Notes under the pieces: model-generated
Seen by the model: only the letters and a program-made list of their open reading frames with translations
What the model was told of the DNA's origin: nothing
Database searches by the model: none
Part shown: piece after piece, positions 7,584-17,123 of the stretch
Layout of the letters: every line of letters begins with the position of its first letter
Position numbering within the stretch: the first letter of the stretch is position 1
DNA from: Chitinophagaceae bacterium
GTDB taxonomy: Bacteria; Bacteroidota; Bacteroidia; Chitinophagales; Chitinophagaceae
Length of the DNA stretch: 49,093 bases
Reading direction: 5' to 3'
Assembly (NCBI GenBank): GCA_947381435.1
Contig: CANCVE010000019.1
Location: 1-49,093, forward strand
Made by a program: the position numbers and the translations under genes

Positions 7584-9284
7584 TTAATCCAAGCTAAGCT
7601 TCATATCTATTACCCTCAATTGAATGTTGGTTTCATTGTTCCATTCATTAAGTTCTAGGGTATATACAATGTCTACAGGTTCATTCATCTGTAATAAACT
7701 AAATTTCTCTGCCATATTAAATGCTATCCCACTCACTATTACATCGCCTTGCTTTACTACAAAACGAATGTGTTGCTCCTTCAATATTTTACTAAAGCCT
7801 GTATCGGTAACTTTCCGGGTAATGAAAACGGGGCGCATATTGTCGGGGCCAAAAGGCTCCATCTGGGCAATAAGTTTATAAAACCCTTTTGTAATATCGG
7901 CTAACCTAATCTCTGCATCAATAATTATTTCAGGAATAAGGGCATCTTCTGTAATGGTTTCGGCAACTACTTTTTCGAAAGCATTGGCAAACGGAATTAC
8001 ATTTTCGGGCAATAAAGTCATACCGGCAGCTGCAAAATGACCACCATAGCCTATTAGATATTCTTTGCAAGCATGAATGGCCTCATACAAATTAAATTTG
8101 GTAACACTTCGGGCACTTCCACCCACAATGCCATCGTTGAGTGTAAGCACAATGGTAGGGCGGTAGTAGGTTTCTATTAGTCGGCTAGCCACAATGCCCA
8201 CCACGCCCTTATGCCAATGCGGCTGAAAAACAACAGTCGTTTTTTTATTTTTTAACGATGCGTCAGCCTCCAAAAGTGCTAATGCCTCTTGCGTAATGCT
8301 ACTATCGGCTTCGCGGCGGTCGGTATTATCACTGTGCAGTAGTCCTGCTATTTCTAAGGCTTTTGCAGCATCTTGTTCTATAAATAATTGTACTGCTTTC
8401 TTGGCATCATCCATTCTGCCAGCAGCATTTATACGGGGGGCAATCACAAAAACCAAGTTGGTAATGTGCATTTCCTTTTTTACGCCACCCAAAATCATCA
8501 AAGCTTTAATGCCAGCACAAGGGTTTTCATTTACTTTCTTTACGCCATAATAAGCCAGAACCCTGTTCTCGCCAGTGATAGGAACAATGTCGGCAGCAAT
8601 TGCTGTTGCCACCAAATCTAAGTACTGCAAATAGCTACTCTCGGGAAGTTTAAGTGTTTCGGCTAAGGCTTGCATAAGCTTAAAACCCACGCCACAACCA
8701 CAAAGTTCCTTGTATGGATAAGTGCAATCTATTTGTTTTGCATTCAGAATGGCAACAGCATTTGGCAATATTTTATCGGGTAAATGGTGATCGCAAACCA
8801 CGAAATCTATTCCTATAGTTTTGGCGTAAGCAATTAAATCAGTGCTTTTTATGCCGCAATCCAAAGAGATAATGAGCGTAATGCCCTGACTTTTAGCGTG
8901 GTCAATACCCATTTTGCTAACGCCATACCCTTCTTTATATCTATGTGGAATGTAATATTCTACGGCAGGATAAATGTTTTGAATAAACTGAAACATAGCG
9001 GCAACACTTGTAGTACCGTCTACGTCATAGTCGCCAAAAACAAGAATTTTTTCTTTGGCATTAAATGCTTTTAGTATTCTATCCACCGCTTTCTGCATAT
9101 CCTTCATCAGCCAAGGGCTATGCAAATCGGATAGTTCGGGGCGGAAATAGTGTTTGGCTTTATCAAAAGTGTCAATGCCACGCTGAACAAGCATGGCACA
9201 CAGAGATTTATTAACTTTTAATGCCTCCTGAATGGACAAAGTTCTTTCTGTATCTACAGGTAATATGGTCCATCTTTTCTGCAT
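7584..9284 (-). CDS. recJ: Single-stranded-DNA-specific exonuclease RecJ
   Basis: 566 aa, the normal RecJ length. The DHH domain has FGDYDVDGTTS (84-92), LDCGIKS and CDHHLPD (DHH at 165-167), and CGCGVGFK. The DHHA1 domain has HKGVVGIVASRL, GGSARSV and GGHFAAAGM, and an OB-like C-terminal domain follows (about 450-566). RecJ degrades single-stranded DNA 5' to 3' in recombination and mismatch repair, using Mn2+ or Mg2+ bound by the Asp/His motifs. All metal-binding motifs look intact. It is about 70 bases downstream of the prenyl synthase gene, same strand. Confidence 0.96.
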   Translation of the reverse strand: MQKRWTILPVDTERTLSIQEALKVNKSLCAMLVQRGIDTFDKAKHYFRPELSDLHSPWLMKDMQKAVDRILKAFNAKEKILVFGDYDVDGTTSVAAMFQFIQNIYPAVEYYIPHRYKEGYGVSKMGIDHAKSQGITLIISLDCGIKSTDLIAYAKTIGIDFVVCDHHLPDKILPNAVAILNAKQIDCTYPYKELCGCGVGFKLMQALAETLKLPESSYLQYLDLVATAIAADIVPITGENRVLAYYGVKKVNENPCAGIKALMILGGVKKEMHITNLVFVIAPRINAAGRMDDAKKAVQLFIEQDAAKALEIAGLLHSDNTDRREADSSITQEALALLEADASLKNKKTTVVFQPHWHKGVVGIVASRLIETYYRPTIVLTLNDGIVGGSARSVTKFNLYEAIHACKEYLIGYGGHFAAAGMTLLPENVIPFANAFEKVVAETITEDALIPEIIIDAEIRLADITKGFYKLIAQMEPFGPDNMRPVFITRKVTDTGFSKILKEQHIRFVVKQGDVIVSGIAFNMAEKFSLLQMNEPVDIVYTLELNEWNNETNIQLRVIDMKLSLD

Positions 9285-9353
9285 TTCTCTTTTTTCCTTT
9301 GGTTTATTTGAAAGTAATACTTATTATTTAAAACCTAATACTAAATACCGTTC

Positions 9354-10331
9354 TTAATATTCTCTATCCGTTGTATAGCGTACCAATTCTTCTAGTGCCT
9401 TACGAACTTCATTATCTTCGAAAGTATGAAGAATGGCAAGTGCTTCGTCCCTGAACGCAAACATTTTTTTTGTAGCGTAATCAATTCCACCAAGCTTTTG
9501 AACCTGATCTATTACATAATCCACTTTCTCTTTAACGGTATTCTGATTCTTGATGATGTAGATAATTTTCTTTTTAGTAGTGGAATCACAGTTGTTGAGA
9601 GCGAATATCAAAGGGAGCGTCAATTTTTTCTCCTTAATATCGTTACCGGTAGGTTTTCCTACATCTTTACTTCCGTAATCAAATAAATCATCTTTTATCT
9701 GAAAAGCCATGCCCACCTTTTCTCCAAATAGCCGCATCTTTTCTATATCTTCTTGCTTCTCAAAAGTACTACTAGCACCTGCGGCACAGGCAGAAGCAAG
9801 AAGAGAAGCCGTTTTGCCATTAATGATGTCATAATAAACAGATTCATCAAGATTTAATTTTCTAGATTTTTCTATTTGAAGTAATTCTCCTTCACTCATC
9901 ATTTTAACTGCTTCGGAAAGAATTTGTAATATTTGATGATCTTTATTATTTAATGACAATAAAAGCCCTTTTGATAAAAGATAATCACCTACCAAAACGG
10001 CAATCTTATTTTTCCAAAGTGCATTGATGCTAAAGAAACCACGACGTTCGTCGGCTTCATCAACCACATCATCATGAACAAGTGTTGCAGTATGCAAGAG
10101 CTCTACTAAGGAAGCAGCTCGATAGCTAGATTCGGTTATTGGGCCACCTAATTTTGCTGACAAAAGAACAAACATCGGTCTTAGTTGCTTACCTTTTCTT
10201 TTAACAATGTATTCCATTATCCTATCTAATAATGCAACTCGACTTCTTACTGCATCGCGAAAATGTTCTTCGAACAAAACCAGTTCTTTTGATATTATTT
10301 TTCTTGCTAAATTCATAAATAATGGCTGCAA
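9354..10331 (-). CDS. Long-chain polyprenyl diphosphate synthase
   Basis: 325 aa of the all-helical trans-prenyltransferase family. The first aspartate-rich motif is HDDVVDEADERRG (from residue 86) and the second is FQIKDDLFDYG (Asp214, Asp215, Asp218). GKQLRP supplies the diphosphate-binding basic residues. The enzyme condenses isopentenyl diphosphate onto allylic diphosphates, probably making the side chain of menaquinone. A shorter start at Met6 (position 10316, MNLARKII) is equally plausible. Product length cannot be fixed by eye. It is divergent from the outer-membrane protein gene. Confidence 0.93.
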   Translation of the reverse strand: MQPLFMNLARKIISKELVLFEEHFRDAVRSRVALLDRIMEYIVKRKGKQLRPMFVLLSAKLGGPITESSYRAASLVELLHTATLVHDDVVDEADERRGFFSINALWKNKIAVLVGDYLLSKGLLLSLNNKDHQILQILSEAVKMMSEGELLQIEKSRKLNLDESVYYDIINGKTASLLASACAAGASSTFEKQEDIEKMRLFGEKVGMAFQIKDDLFDYGSKDVGKPTGNDIKEKKLTLPLIFALNNCDSTTKKKIIYIIKNQNTVKEKVDYVIDQVQKLGGIDYATKKMFAFRDEALAILHTFEDNEVRKALEELVRYTTDREY

Positions 10332-10413
10332 TATACTCTTTGAGAAATAAAATTTGAATAAAATGCAGCATTTAATGAATGTGCAATGTCTTTATCAATA
10401 ATATTAAGGTGGA

Positions 10414-10444
10414 TTTGGTATTCTCGTCAAATTATATATTTTTG
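10414..10444 (+). promoter_or_regulatory. Bacteroidota-type promoter of the barrel/OmpA genes
   Basis: TTTG at 10414-10417 is followed after 19 bases by TATTTTTG at 10437-10444, an exact fit to TTTG-N19-TAnnTTTG. It is 50 bases upstream of the barrel gene start. Confidence 0.8.
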
Positions 10445-10493
10445 CCGCGCATCGGATTAAATCAAATATTTATTCAAATTTTAAACAATCATT

Positions 10494-11255
10494 ATGGTAA
10501 ACAAAAAGTACACACTATTAGCAGTACTGTTACTCACACTAGGAGTAGCGAGTTACGCACAAACTTCCTCTTTCGCTTGGGATTGGAAAGATTCATCAGT
10601 TGTTCCTGAAAATAGCATCGGACAATACCAAGAGTTTTTACAAAACAAAAATCCATTCCCTACTAAACCTAGAAATGCATGGGAAATAAGTGCAGCACCA
10701 GGATTATCTACAATCACTGGCGATTCTAAACTTGGTTTAGGAATTGCTGGTAGCATCACAGCGAGAAAAGCTTTAGGTAATGTTGTATCGTACAGAATTG
10801 GATGGTTTGGTGCAGCTACCTATGGTAAAGGAAGTACTGGTGGAAAAGATTTTAAAAACTATTCTCACAATTTGAGTGCTGAAATAGTTGCTTCTTTGAA
10901 TACTTTTAGTAACTACAGAGGCGACCCTACTTCAAACATCTATGTATTTGCTGGTGTTGGTTATACTTTGAGTGGAACACAAGTAAAGAATGCTGCTGGT
11001 AAATACTACTATACATATCCAGAAGCGAAATATACAATTGCTAAATTAGACCATCAACGTTTATTTACAACGTTTAGTTTTGGTCTTGGATATGCTTACA
11101 AAATCAACAAAAACTTTAATCTTGGTATTGAAGAGCGTTTCCTTTCTCCAGTTCAGAAAGTTAACTACGTAACTGGTCAAGATTTAGGTACTGGTACTAA
11201 AAACTTCTTCTACGCAACTTACATCAAGTTGAATTACAACTTAATGAGAAAATAG
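10494..11255 (+). CDS. Secreted outer-membrane beta-barrel protein
   Basis: 253 aa with a clean signal peptide (MVNKKYTLLAVLLLTLGVAS, cut near YAQ). The mature part alternates polar and hydrophobic residues as barrel strands do (YRIGWFGAATYGKG, NIYVFAGVGYTLSG, FTTFSFGLGYAYKI, FYATYIKLNYNLMRK). Eight or so strands would fit a small OmpW/OmpX-like barrel. It is followed 54 bases later by an OmpA-like gene under the same strong promoter, so the two may work together in the cell envelope. Its exact role is unknown. Confidence 0.8.
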   Translation: MVNKKYTLLAVLLLTLGVASYAQTSSFAWDWKDSSVVPENSIGQYQEFLQNKNPFPTKPRNAWEISAAPGLSTITGDSKLGLGIAGSITARKALGNVVSYRIGWFGAATYGKGSTGGKDFKNYSHNLSAEIVASLNTFSNYRGDPTSNIYVFAGVGYTLSGTQVKNAAGKYYYTYPEAKYTIAKLDHQRLFTTFSFGLGYAYKINKNFNLGIEERFLSPVQKVNYVTGQDLGTGTKNFFYATYIKLNYNLMRK

Positions 11256-11309
11256 TACTTAGTTACGCACAAAAAACACAAAATTTATTAATTATTTAAT
11301 TATAGAAAG

Positions 11310-12104
11310 ATGACAAATAAAAAATTATTATTAATGCTTGGATTGGTTGTATTCGCTTCAATCGGTTCGTTTGCACAAAAATCTAAAAAAACGGTTGAAC
11401 CACTATGGTGGATAAACCCTAATGACTATGTTTATAGTGAGTTGAATGCTCCTCAGCACATGAAGATGCCAAAAGTTGTTCTTCCAGATGCAGATGGTGA
11501 TGGTATTCCAGATCAGTTTGATTTGTCGCCTAACACTCCTGCTGGTGTTCCAGTTGATGCTCATGGACGTGCATTAGATACTGATGGTGATGGTGTTCCT
11601 GATTACAAGGATAAAGAATTGCTAACTCCACAAAAATGCTTCCCAGTTAATGCAAGTGGTGTTGGTGTTTGTCCTGAATCTCAATGTTGCACTGATATTA
11701 AGAAGCAACTTGCTGACGCAATTGAAAAAGGTTCTATCGGTCGCGGTGGAAAAGATTGCAGTATAGCTTCTTTACCAAGTATAGTTTTCAAAACTGGTTC
11801 TAAATTGACTAAAGACGCGGAAACTATTTTGGCTTCTGCTGCTGCTCAATTAAAAGCTAGCCCTACTTGTAAAGTAAAAGTTGTTGGTTATGGTGCTGCT
11901 AGCAAAGCTGCTCAACAACTTAGTTATGACAAAGTTAGTACAGTTATTAAGCAACTAGTTGAGAAAAATGGTATTGCTGAAAACAGAGTAATCTTTGTTT
12001 ATGGTCAAGATGGTGAAGCAAATACAGTTGATTTGCAACCTACTACAGAAGATGGTCCAAACACAGTTCCAGCTCCTCATCCAAACTTGAAACATAAAAA
12101 ATAG
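11310..12104 (+). CDS. OmpA-family protein with calcium-binding thrombospondin type 3 repeats
   Basis: 264 aa. A signal peptide (to about residue 22, FAQ) is followed by two TSP3-type calcium loops, DADGDGIPDQFD (from 60) and DTDGDGVPDYKD (from 90), then a cysteine pair (CPESQCC). Residues about 150-250 form an OmpA C-terminal domain (FKTGSKLTKDAETILASAA, VKVVGYGAAS, ENRVIFVYG) of the kind that binds peptidoglycan. The usual arginine/aspartate ligands of the domain are not clearly conserved, so binding is inferred. It probably anchors the outer membrane to the wall with its neighbour. Confidence 0.85.
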   Translation: MTNKKLLLMLGLVVFASIGSFAQKSKKTVEPLWWINPNDYVYSELNAPQHMKMPKVVLPDADGDGIPDQFDLSPNTPAGVPVDAHGRALDTDGDGVPDYKDKELLTPQKCFPVNASGVGVCPESQCCTDIKKQLADAIEKGSIGRGGKDCSIASLPSIVFKTGSKLTKDAETILASAAAQLKASPTCKVKVVGYGAASKAAQQLSYDKVSTVIKQLVEKNGIAENRVIFVYGQDGEANTVDLQPTTEDGPNTVPAPHPNLKHKK

Positions 12105-12123
12105 TTATTAAAATAGAATTAGA

Positions 12124-12156
12124 GGGCTGTTTCTTATCTGAAACAGCCCTTTTTTG
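12124..12156 (+). terminator. Strong terminator after the OmpA-like gene
   Basis: GGGCTGTTTC (12124-12133) and GAAACAGCCC (12140-12149) form a perfect 10-bp stem with a 6-base loop, followed by TTTTTT. Confidence 0.92.
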
Positions 12157-12258
12157 TTTTTGTAAACATTAGTTTTCTTATGTTTGCTTTTTTAGGATAT
12201 TTTATTCTTATAAATATCTTGTTTCGTATAGAATATTTGGTTTCCGACAATACAAATT

Positions 12259-13056
12259 ATGCACAAAATATTTGCTTTCTTTTTCTGCACTCTTTTCCTT
12301 TTTGGATGTACCTCTAAATTTGCCAAAATTCAGAAGAGTAACGATTATGAATTAAAATATAGCAAGGCGGATGAATATTACAATTCGAAACACTACGTAT
12401 ACGCGCAACAGTTGTATGAAGATGTAATTCCTTTTTTAAAAGGTACTAATAAATATGAATCCTTGTTTTACAAATTAGCCTACAGTTATTACTTTCAAGG
12501 TGATTATATAAATGCGGAGAATCTGTTCAAAACATTTACTGAAACGTTCCCTTCAAGTAATCGTTCAGAGGAATGTGAGTACATGCGTGCACTCGTATAT
12601 TTTAAACAATCACCTAAAATTGATTTAGATCAGACGAATACAAACAAGGCAGTTGGGTTATTACAAGCGTTTGTCAGTACACACCCTACTTCTGAAAGAG
12701 TAAAAGAAGCGAATGGTTTAATAGATGAATGTAGAGAGAAACTAGAATTGAAGGAGTATTCAGCTGCAAAACTTTATTTTGATCTTGGATACTTTAAAGC
12801 CGCCGCAATTTCATTCAATTCGCTTTTAGAGGATTTTCCTGATACTAAGCATGGAGAAGACTATAAATTGTACGTTATTAAAGCAGACTTTAAGTATGCA
12901 GAAATGAGTTATGAGACCAAACAAAAAGAGCGTTTTGAGAAAGTAATTTCTGAGTTCTCTGATTTTAAAGAAAGGTTTCCAGATAGCAAATTATTAAATG
13001 ATGCCAAAAGCTTTAGTGAATTGGCGAAAAAAAACATAAATAATATACAAAAATGA
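12259..13056 (+). CDS. bamD: Outer-membrane assembly lipoprotein BamD
   Basis: 265 aa. The N-terminus has a lipoprotein signal ending LFLFGC, with Cys17 as the lipidated residue. The rest is made of tetratricopeptide-like helices (YSKADEYYNSKHYVYAQQL, LFYKLAYSYYFQGDYINAE, FPDTKHGEDYKLYVIKA), as in BamD/YfiO, which helps BamA insert barrel proteins into the outer membrane. It starts the conserved bamD-rpoZ-coaBC-DUF4835 run of Bacteroidota and overlaps rpoZ by four bases. Confidence 0.9.
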   Translation: MHKIFAFFFCTLFLFGCTSKFAKIQKSNDYELKYSKADEYYNSKHYVYAQQLYEDVIPFLKGTNKYESLFYKLAYSYYFQGDYINAENLFKTFTETFPSSNRSEECEYMRALVYFKQSPKIDLDQTNTNKAVGLLQAFVSTHPTSERVKEANGLIDECREKLELKEYSAAKLYFDLGYFKAAAISFNSLLEDFPDTKHGEDYKLYVIKADFKYAEMSYETKQKERFEKVISEFSDFKERFPDSKLLNDAKSFSELAKKNINNIQK

Positions 13057-13397
13057 GCAGATTAAAAAAGAGTTTGAACGTAGGTAATATACCTGCTGTT
13101 ATTGAAACGAAAAGTTTGATTGATATAAAGGCAAAAACTGGTAATGTTTATGAATCAATTGCTATTGCTTCAAGAAGGGCAAATCAGATAAATATTTCTT
13201 TGAGAGAAGAATTGCATAATAAGCTTGAAGAGTTTGCGACGCATACCGATAGTTTGGAAGAAATTCATGAAAATAAAGAGCAAATAGAAATCTCTAAAGT
13301 TTATGAAAAGATACCTAATCCTGCTATCTTGTCTTTATATGAATTTATGGATGATAAAATCTACTATCGCAAGAACGATACTGATTTGTTCAGATAA
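13053..13397 (+). CDS. rpoZ: RNA polymerase omega subunit, Bacteroidota type
   Basis: 114 aa, larger than the proteobacterial omega but normal for Bacteroidota. The family segment TGNVYESIAIASRRANQIN sits near residue 30. The C-terminal part (YEKIPNPAILSLYEFMDDKI) is the lineage-specific extension. Omega helps assemble the beta-prime subunit. It overlaps the bamD stop (ATGA), which points to translational coupling. Confidence 0.9.
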   Translation: MSRLKKSLNVGNIPAVIETKSLIDIKAKTGNVYESIAIASRRANQINISLREELHNKLEEFATHTDSLEEIHENKEQIEISKVYEKIPNPAILSLYEFMDDKIYYRKNDTDLFR

Positions 13398-13418
13398 AAT
13401 TTTATTAAATTGATTGAA

Positions 13419-13446
13419 ACGGCAGTATATCCTACTGTCGTTTTTT
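13419..13446 (+). terminator. Terminator between rpoZ and coaBC
   Basis: ACGGCAGTA (13419-13427) pairs with TACTGTCGT (13433-13441, one G-T) and is followed by T's. It argues against the longer coaBC frame that begins with TTG at 13410, since that would be translated through the hairpin. Confidence 0.75.
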
Positions 13447-13463
13447 ATTATATTTATTCAGTA

Positions 13464-14660
13464 ATGCTTGAAAACAAGAAAATATTAATTGGCATAACAG
13501 GTAGTATTGCTGCATATAAAATAATTTTATTAACTAGACTGTTAGTAAAAGAGGGAGCCGTAGTTAAAATTATTATAACCAAGGCAGCTACTGACTTTGT
13601 CTCTCCTTTAGTATTATCTACCCTTTCTAAAAATATTGTTCTTCAAGATCTTTCATCAAATAGCGAATGGGCCAATCATGTTCAGTTAGGTAGATGGGCT
13701 GATGTTTTTCTTATTTCTCCATTAAGTTGTAATACTTTGGCAAAATTGGCTAATGGTATTTGCGATAACTTATTGTTGGCAACTTATCTTTCTGCAACTT
13801 GTCCTGTAGTTTTGGCGCCGGCAATGGATGAGGACATGTGGAAACATCCCTCAACTAAAAGAAATCTTGATACGGTTAAATCCTTTGGCAATTCTGTTAT
13901 TGATGTTAATAATGGTGAATTGGCAAGTGGTTTAATCGGAGAGGGGAGAATGGCTGAACCAGAGCAGATAATCAATTATTTAAAAGAAGCAAACTTTAGA
14001 ACTACCGAGTTTAAAGACAAAAAAGTATTAATTACTGCCGGACCTACTGTAGAATCTATTGATCCAGTAAGGTTTATTAGTAATCACTCTTCTGGAAAAA
14101 TGGGTTTTGCAATTGCTGAGTCTTTATTTGCAAAAGGAGCAGAAGTAGTACTAATTGCAGGACCTACTAAAGAAAAACTACAGTTTGCTGGTATTACCCG
14201 AATAGATGTTGTTTCTGCAAATGATATGTACGCTACCTGCATGGAATACGCTGCTAATAGTGATATTCTAATTATGAGTGCTGCTGTTGCAGACTATACT
14301 CCTGTGGTTATTGAAAAGAACAAAATAAAAAAGAAAGAAAGCAGCTTAAATATTGAACTGACTAAGACTAAGGATATATTATCAGCTCTCGGAGAACAAA
14401 AAACGGCAAACCAATTTTTAGTAGGCTTTGCACTTGAAACCAATAATGAAATTGATAATGCTCTACAAAAGTTAAATAAGAAAAATGCGGATTGCATTGT
14501 ATTGAACTCCTTAAATGATGCCAATGCAGGTTTTGGCTTCGATACAAATAAAATTACCATCCTTGATAAATCTGGTGAGCGAATAGAATTTGGGCTGAAA
14601 TCAAAGAAGGAAGTTGCAGAAGATATTGTTTCATTTATTAAATCGAAACTTAATGATTAA
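13464..14660 (+). CDS. coaBC: Bifunctional CoaBC, coenzyme A biosynthesis
   Basis: 398 aa from the ATG at 13464 (MLENKKILIGITGSIAAYK). The CoaC half (about 1-185) is an FMN decarboxylase with GITGSIAAYK, SPLSCNTLAKLANG and APAMDEDMW. The CoaB half (about 190-398) is the phosphopantothenate-cysteine ligase with ITAGPTVESIDPVRFISN, SSGKMG and SAAVADYTP. Together they turn 4'-phosphopantothenate plus cysteine into 4'-phosphopantetheine. PAMD replaces the more common PAMN motif. The 3' end overlaps the next gene by eight bases. Confidence 0.95.
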   Translation: MLENKKILIGITGSIAAYKIILLTRLLVKEGAVVKIIITKAATDFVSPLVLSTLSKNIVLQDLSSNSEWANHVQLGRWADVFLISPLSCNTLAKLANGICDNLLLATYLSATCPVVLAPAMDEDMWKHPSTKRNLDTVKSFGNSVIDVNNGELASGLIGEGRMAEPEQIINYLKEANFRTTEFKDKKVLITAGPTVESIDPVRFISNHSSGKMGFAIAESLFAKGAEVVLIAGPTKEKLQFAGITRIDVVSANDMYATCMEYAANSDILIMSAAVADYTPVVIEKNKIKKKESSLNIELTKTKDILSALGEQKTANQFLVGFALETNNEIDNALQKLNKKNADCIVLNSLNDANAGFGFDTNKITILDKSGERIEFGLKSKKEVAEDIVSFIKSKLND

Positions 14661-15573
14661 TAAAATAACCCTTTTTATAATTATAGTCTTGATTTATGCT
14701 AACGTTCAAGCACAAGAACTACAAGGACGTGTTACCGTAAATGCTACACAAATAAGTAGTTCCGTTGATAAAAAAATTTTTACTACGCTTCAAAATCAAC
14801 TAAATAATTTTATCAATAATAGAAAGTGGACTGGCGATAACTTTAAACAGAATGAGCGCATTAATTGCAGCTTTCTATTATCGTTAGAAAGTATCGTTGA
14901 AAAAAATGTTTACAAAGGCACACTTACTATCCAAGCTGCTAGACCAGTTTATGGCAGTACTTATCAATCTCCACTTGTAAATTATAAAGATCAGGATATA
15001 ACTTTTAAATACATTGAGTACCAACCCATTGATTTTAATGAAAACCAAGTGCAAGGAATTGATCCATTAATAGGAAATCTGTCTGCCACATTTGCCTATT
15101 ATGCTTATACTATTCTTGGATTAGATTATGATGCGTTTTCTCCAAAAGGCGGCGATCCTTATTTTCAAAAGGCGCTAAAGATTGTTAATAATGCCCCAGA
15201 ATCTGGTGCTATCTCTGGATGGAAATTGTTTGATGGCATTAGAAATCGTTATTGGTTAAATGAAAACTTGGTTAATAATAAATACAATGTTATTCATGAT
15301 ATATTCTATTCTTATTACAGAAATGGAATGGATAGCCTTGCTGTTGCCGATGTAAAAGCAAGAGATAATTTGCTTAAAACCATAACCAAGCTTCAAACAT
15401 TTAACCAAGAAAATAGTAATACAGCCATTGTTCAATTTTTTATGCAGAGCAAAACCATCGAACTTATTGGAGTCTTTAAGAATGCTTCACCCGAAAGCAA
15501 GTCTAAGTCTGTTGATATACTTTCGGCCTTAGATATATCTAGTGCACAACGTTTTAAAGATGAAATTAAATGA
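14653..15573 (+). CDS. DUF4835 secreted protein
   Basis: 306 aa from the ATG at 14653 (MINKITLFIIIVLIYANVQA), which gives a proper signal peptide; an upstream frame start at 14614 lies inside coaBC and is not used. The body fits DUF4835: QLQNF-type helices, FLLSLESI, ATFAYYAYTILGLDYDAFS and GWKLFDGIRNRYWL. The family is Bacteroidota-specific and conserved next to coaBC. Function unknown; probably periplasmic. It overlaps coaBC and, by four bases, the next gene. Confidence 0.88.
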   Translation: MINKITLFIIIVLIYANVQAQELQGRVTVNATQISSSVDKKIFTTLQNQLNNFINNRKWTGDNFKQNERINCSFLLSLESIVEKNVYKGTLTIQAARPVYGSTYQSPLVNYKDQDITFKYIEYQPIDFNENQVQGIDPLIGNLSATFAYYAYTILGLDYDAFSPKGGDPYFQKALKIVNNAPESGAISGWKLFDGIRNRYWLNENLVNNKYNVIHDIFYSYYRNGMDSLAVADVKARDNLLKTITKLQTFNQENSNTAIVQFFMQSKTIELIGVFKNASPESKSKSVDILSALDISSAQRFKDEIK

Positions 15574-15935
15574 TGAAGAAGTTTTTATTTCTTTCACTAA
15601 TTATTGTTCTTGTTGCTTGTGGTAAAAGTAGTTCGAGCATATTGCCGTTTAATGACATGAAAGTAATCATGTGGGATATGCTCAACGCCGACAGTTGGTA
15701 TGCACAAACGGCAATGAGAGACATTACAGGCAAACTCAGCAAACAGAATGTAGTATGGTACCAACAGATATTTCTTCAACACAATATAACAAAAGAACAG
15801 TTTTATAAAAGCTATAGCTATTACGAGTCTCATCCAGATAAAATGAAACTCTTAATAGATTCTGTAGAGGCTTATGGAACAAGAACTAAAATGGTACTGG
15901 ACTATATTCAAGTGAAGCAGCCACCTCGTAAATGA
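15570..15935 (+). CDS. DUF4296 lipoprotein
   Basis: 121 aa with a lipoprotein signal ending LIIVLVAC (Cys17). The mature part has MWDMLNADSWYAQTAM and YYESHPDKMKLLIDSVEAY, typical of the short Bacteroidota DUF4296 lipoproteins. Function unknown. Its ATG overlaps the DUF4835 stop, so the two are translated together. It converges on the NdpA-like gene with only three bases between them. Confidence 0.85.
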   Translation: MMKKFLFLSLIIVLVACGKSSSSILPFNDMKVIMWDMLNADSWYAQTAMRDITGKLSKQNVVWYQQIFLQHNITKEQFYKSYSYYESHPDKMKLLIDSVEAYGTRTKMVLDYIQVKQPPRK

Positions 15936-15938
15936 TGC

Positions 15939-16991
15939 TTACAACTCAGTTTCGTAGTATAGTTTGTAAAACTTTCTTCCCTGTTCATCTACACCCTTTT
16001 CTATAAATTCATTATTGCCATGAATGTAAACGTGGAAGTTTTTATCTAGTTTCAAAACACTCTTAAACACCCTTGCTTGTTTCTTTACAGCCGCATTAGA
16101 TATCTCAAATGAATCGGCTATCTCTGTTTCAAACTCTTCTTCGTATTTGCTTTTATACTTTTTAAACGATTCTATTGCCTGTGTATTATCAATGACTTCA
16201 GTTGCAAATTCGTCCATATCAAAGTTGTCTTTCTCTTTAAAATATTTCATGCTACGGTTTAGCAAGTCTATTTTATCAGTTTTCGACATCTCAAATTCTT
16301 CATCCATTCCCTTCGTTACAAAGTCTTTATAAACGCTGAGGGCAGTTGAAGTCTGGTTGTAATTATCGTTTCTCACCTTCAAAGATAAAAACTGGTCTAC
16401 CCAATACACGGCGTCATTACTCTTATTTGTCTGGTCTATTACAGCAACACGATATCCTTCTTCCTTGTCTGTATTAAATATTAAACAGCCCTTATCAAGT
16501 TTCTTAATATTAATGGCGTCTTGCTCGCAAGTAACCTGAAAGTTTCTATTGTCAGGATATACCTTTAAATAGGTTTCTTTTGTTTCCGATTTAAAAATAC
16601 CAATCGCTTCTAGCAACTCTCCGTCTATTTGCAATTGTTTAAAATGGGCAAGGTAAACTTCCCCTGATTTTATTTTCGGATGATCAGATACATCATACAA
16701 ATGCTTGGCAATCTGTATACTATGCTCATGGAAGCTATCTGTATCGTCAAAAATTTCAGTTGCAAAATGATACATCTCATTCAATTCTAACTTGTCGGTA
16801 GAGTGAGAGAACTGGTATAATTCGTTTACCTTCTCAAATGACGATAAAAAGTATTGCATCAACAAGCTGCTAATAAGTTCATCGTCAAGTTGCACTTCTT
16901 CAGTAGAGAAGCTGCAAGGTTCGCTTTGCGATTTATTGCCAATTTTATGTATAGATATCTTATTTAACTCAGCTTCAAAATATGTAATCAT
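15939..16991 (-). CDS. Nucleoid-associated protein, NdpA/YejK family
   Basis: 350 aa, as usual for the 37-kDa nucleoid-associated family. Recognisable stretches are HSIQIAKHLYDVSDHPKIK, SGEVYLAHFKQL, GIFKSETKETYLKV and YYWVDQFLSLKVRND. In other bacteria it binds nucleoid DNA and has been linked to RNA polymerase. It lies beside a defence/TA-type island, though the family itself is chromosomal and common. Its promoter region carries an exact TACATTTG. Confidence 0.88.
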   Translation of the reverse strand: MITYFEAELNKISIHKIGNKSQSEPCSFSTEEVQLDDELISSLLMQYFLSSFEKVNELYQFSHSTDKLELNEMYHFATEIFDDTDSFHEHSIQIAKHLYDVSDHPKIKSGEVYLAHFKQLQIDGELLEAIGIFKSETKETYLKVYPDNRNFQVTCEQDAINIKKLDKGCLIFNTDKEEGYRVAVIDQTNKSNDAVYWVDQFLSLKVRNDNYNQTSTALSVYKDFVTKGMDEEFEMSKTDKIDLLNRSMKYFKEKDNFDMDEFATEVIDNTQAIESFKKYKSKYEEEFETEIADSFEISNAAVKKQARVFKSVLKLDKNFHVYIHGNNEFIEKGVDEQGRKFYKLYYETEL

Positions 16992-17007
16992 CTTTTCTTT
17001 TTCGCTA

Positions 17008-17033
17008 CAAATGTAACTTTATGGTAGCTGCAA
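17008..17033 (-). promoter_or_regulatory. Probable promoter of the NdpA-like gene
   Basis: On the minus strand TACATTTG (complement of 17008-17015) fits TAnnTTTG exactly; a TTG (complement of 17031-17033) lies 15 bases upstream, slightly close. Confidence 0.5.
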
Positions 17034-17123
17034 TTGGTAGTTTATTATTTCAAAACTGCGAGTACGTGAAAACACAGGTTTGGCTTGTGGTGTGTGTGGA
17101 TTGGTAAGGCTATTGTAGGTTTA

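Noticed and set aside
13410-13463. TTG-started extension of coaBC
   Set aside because: It runs through the rpoZ terminator hairpin and the family start is the ATG at 13464.
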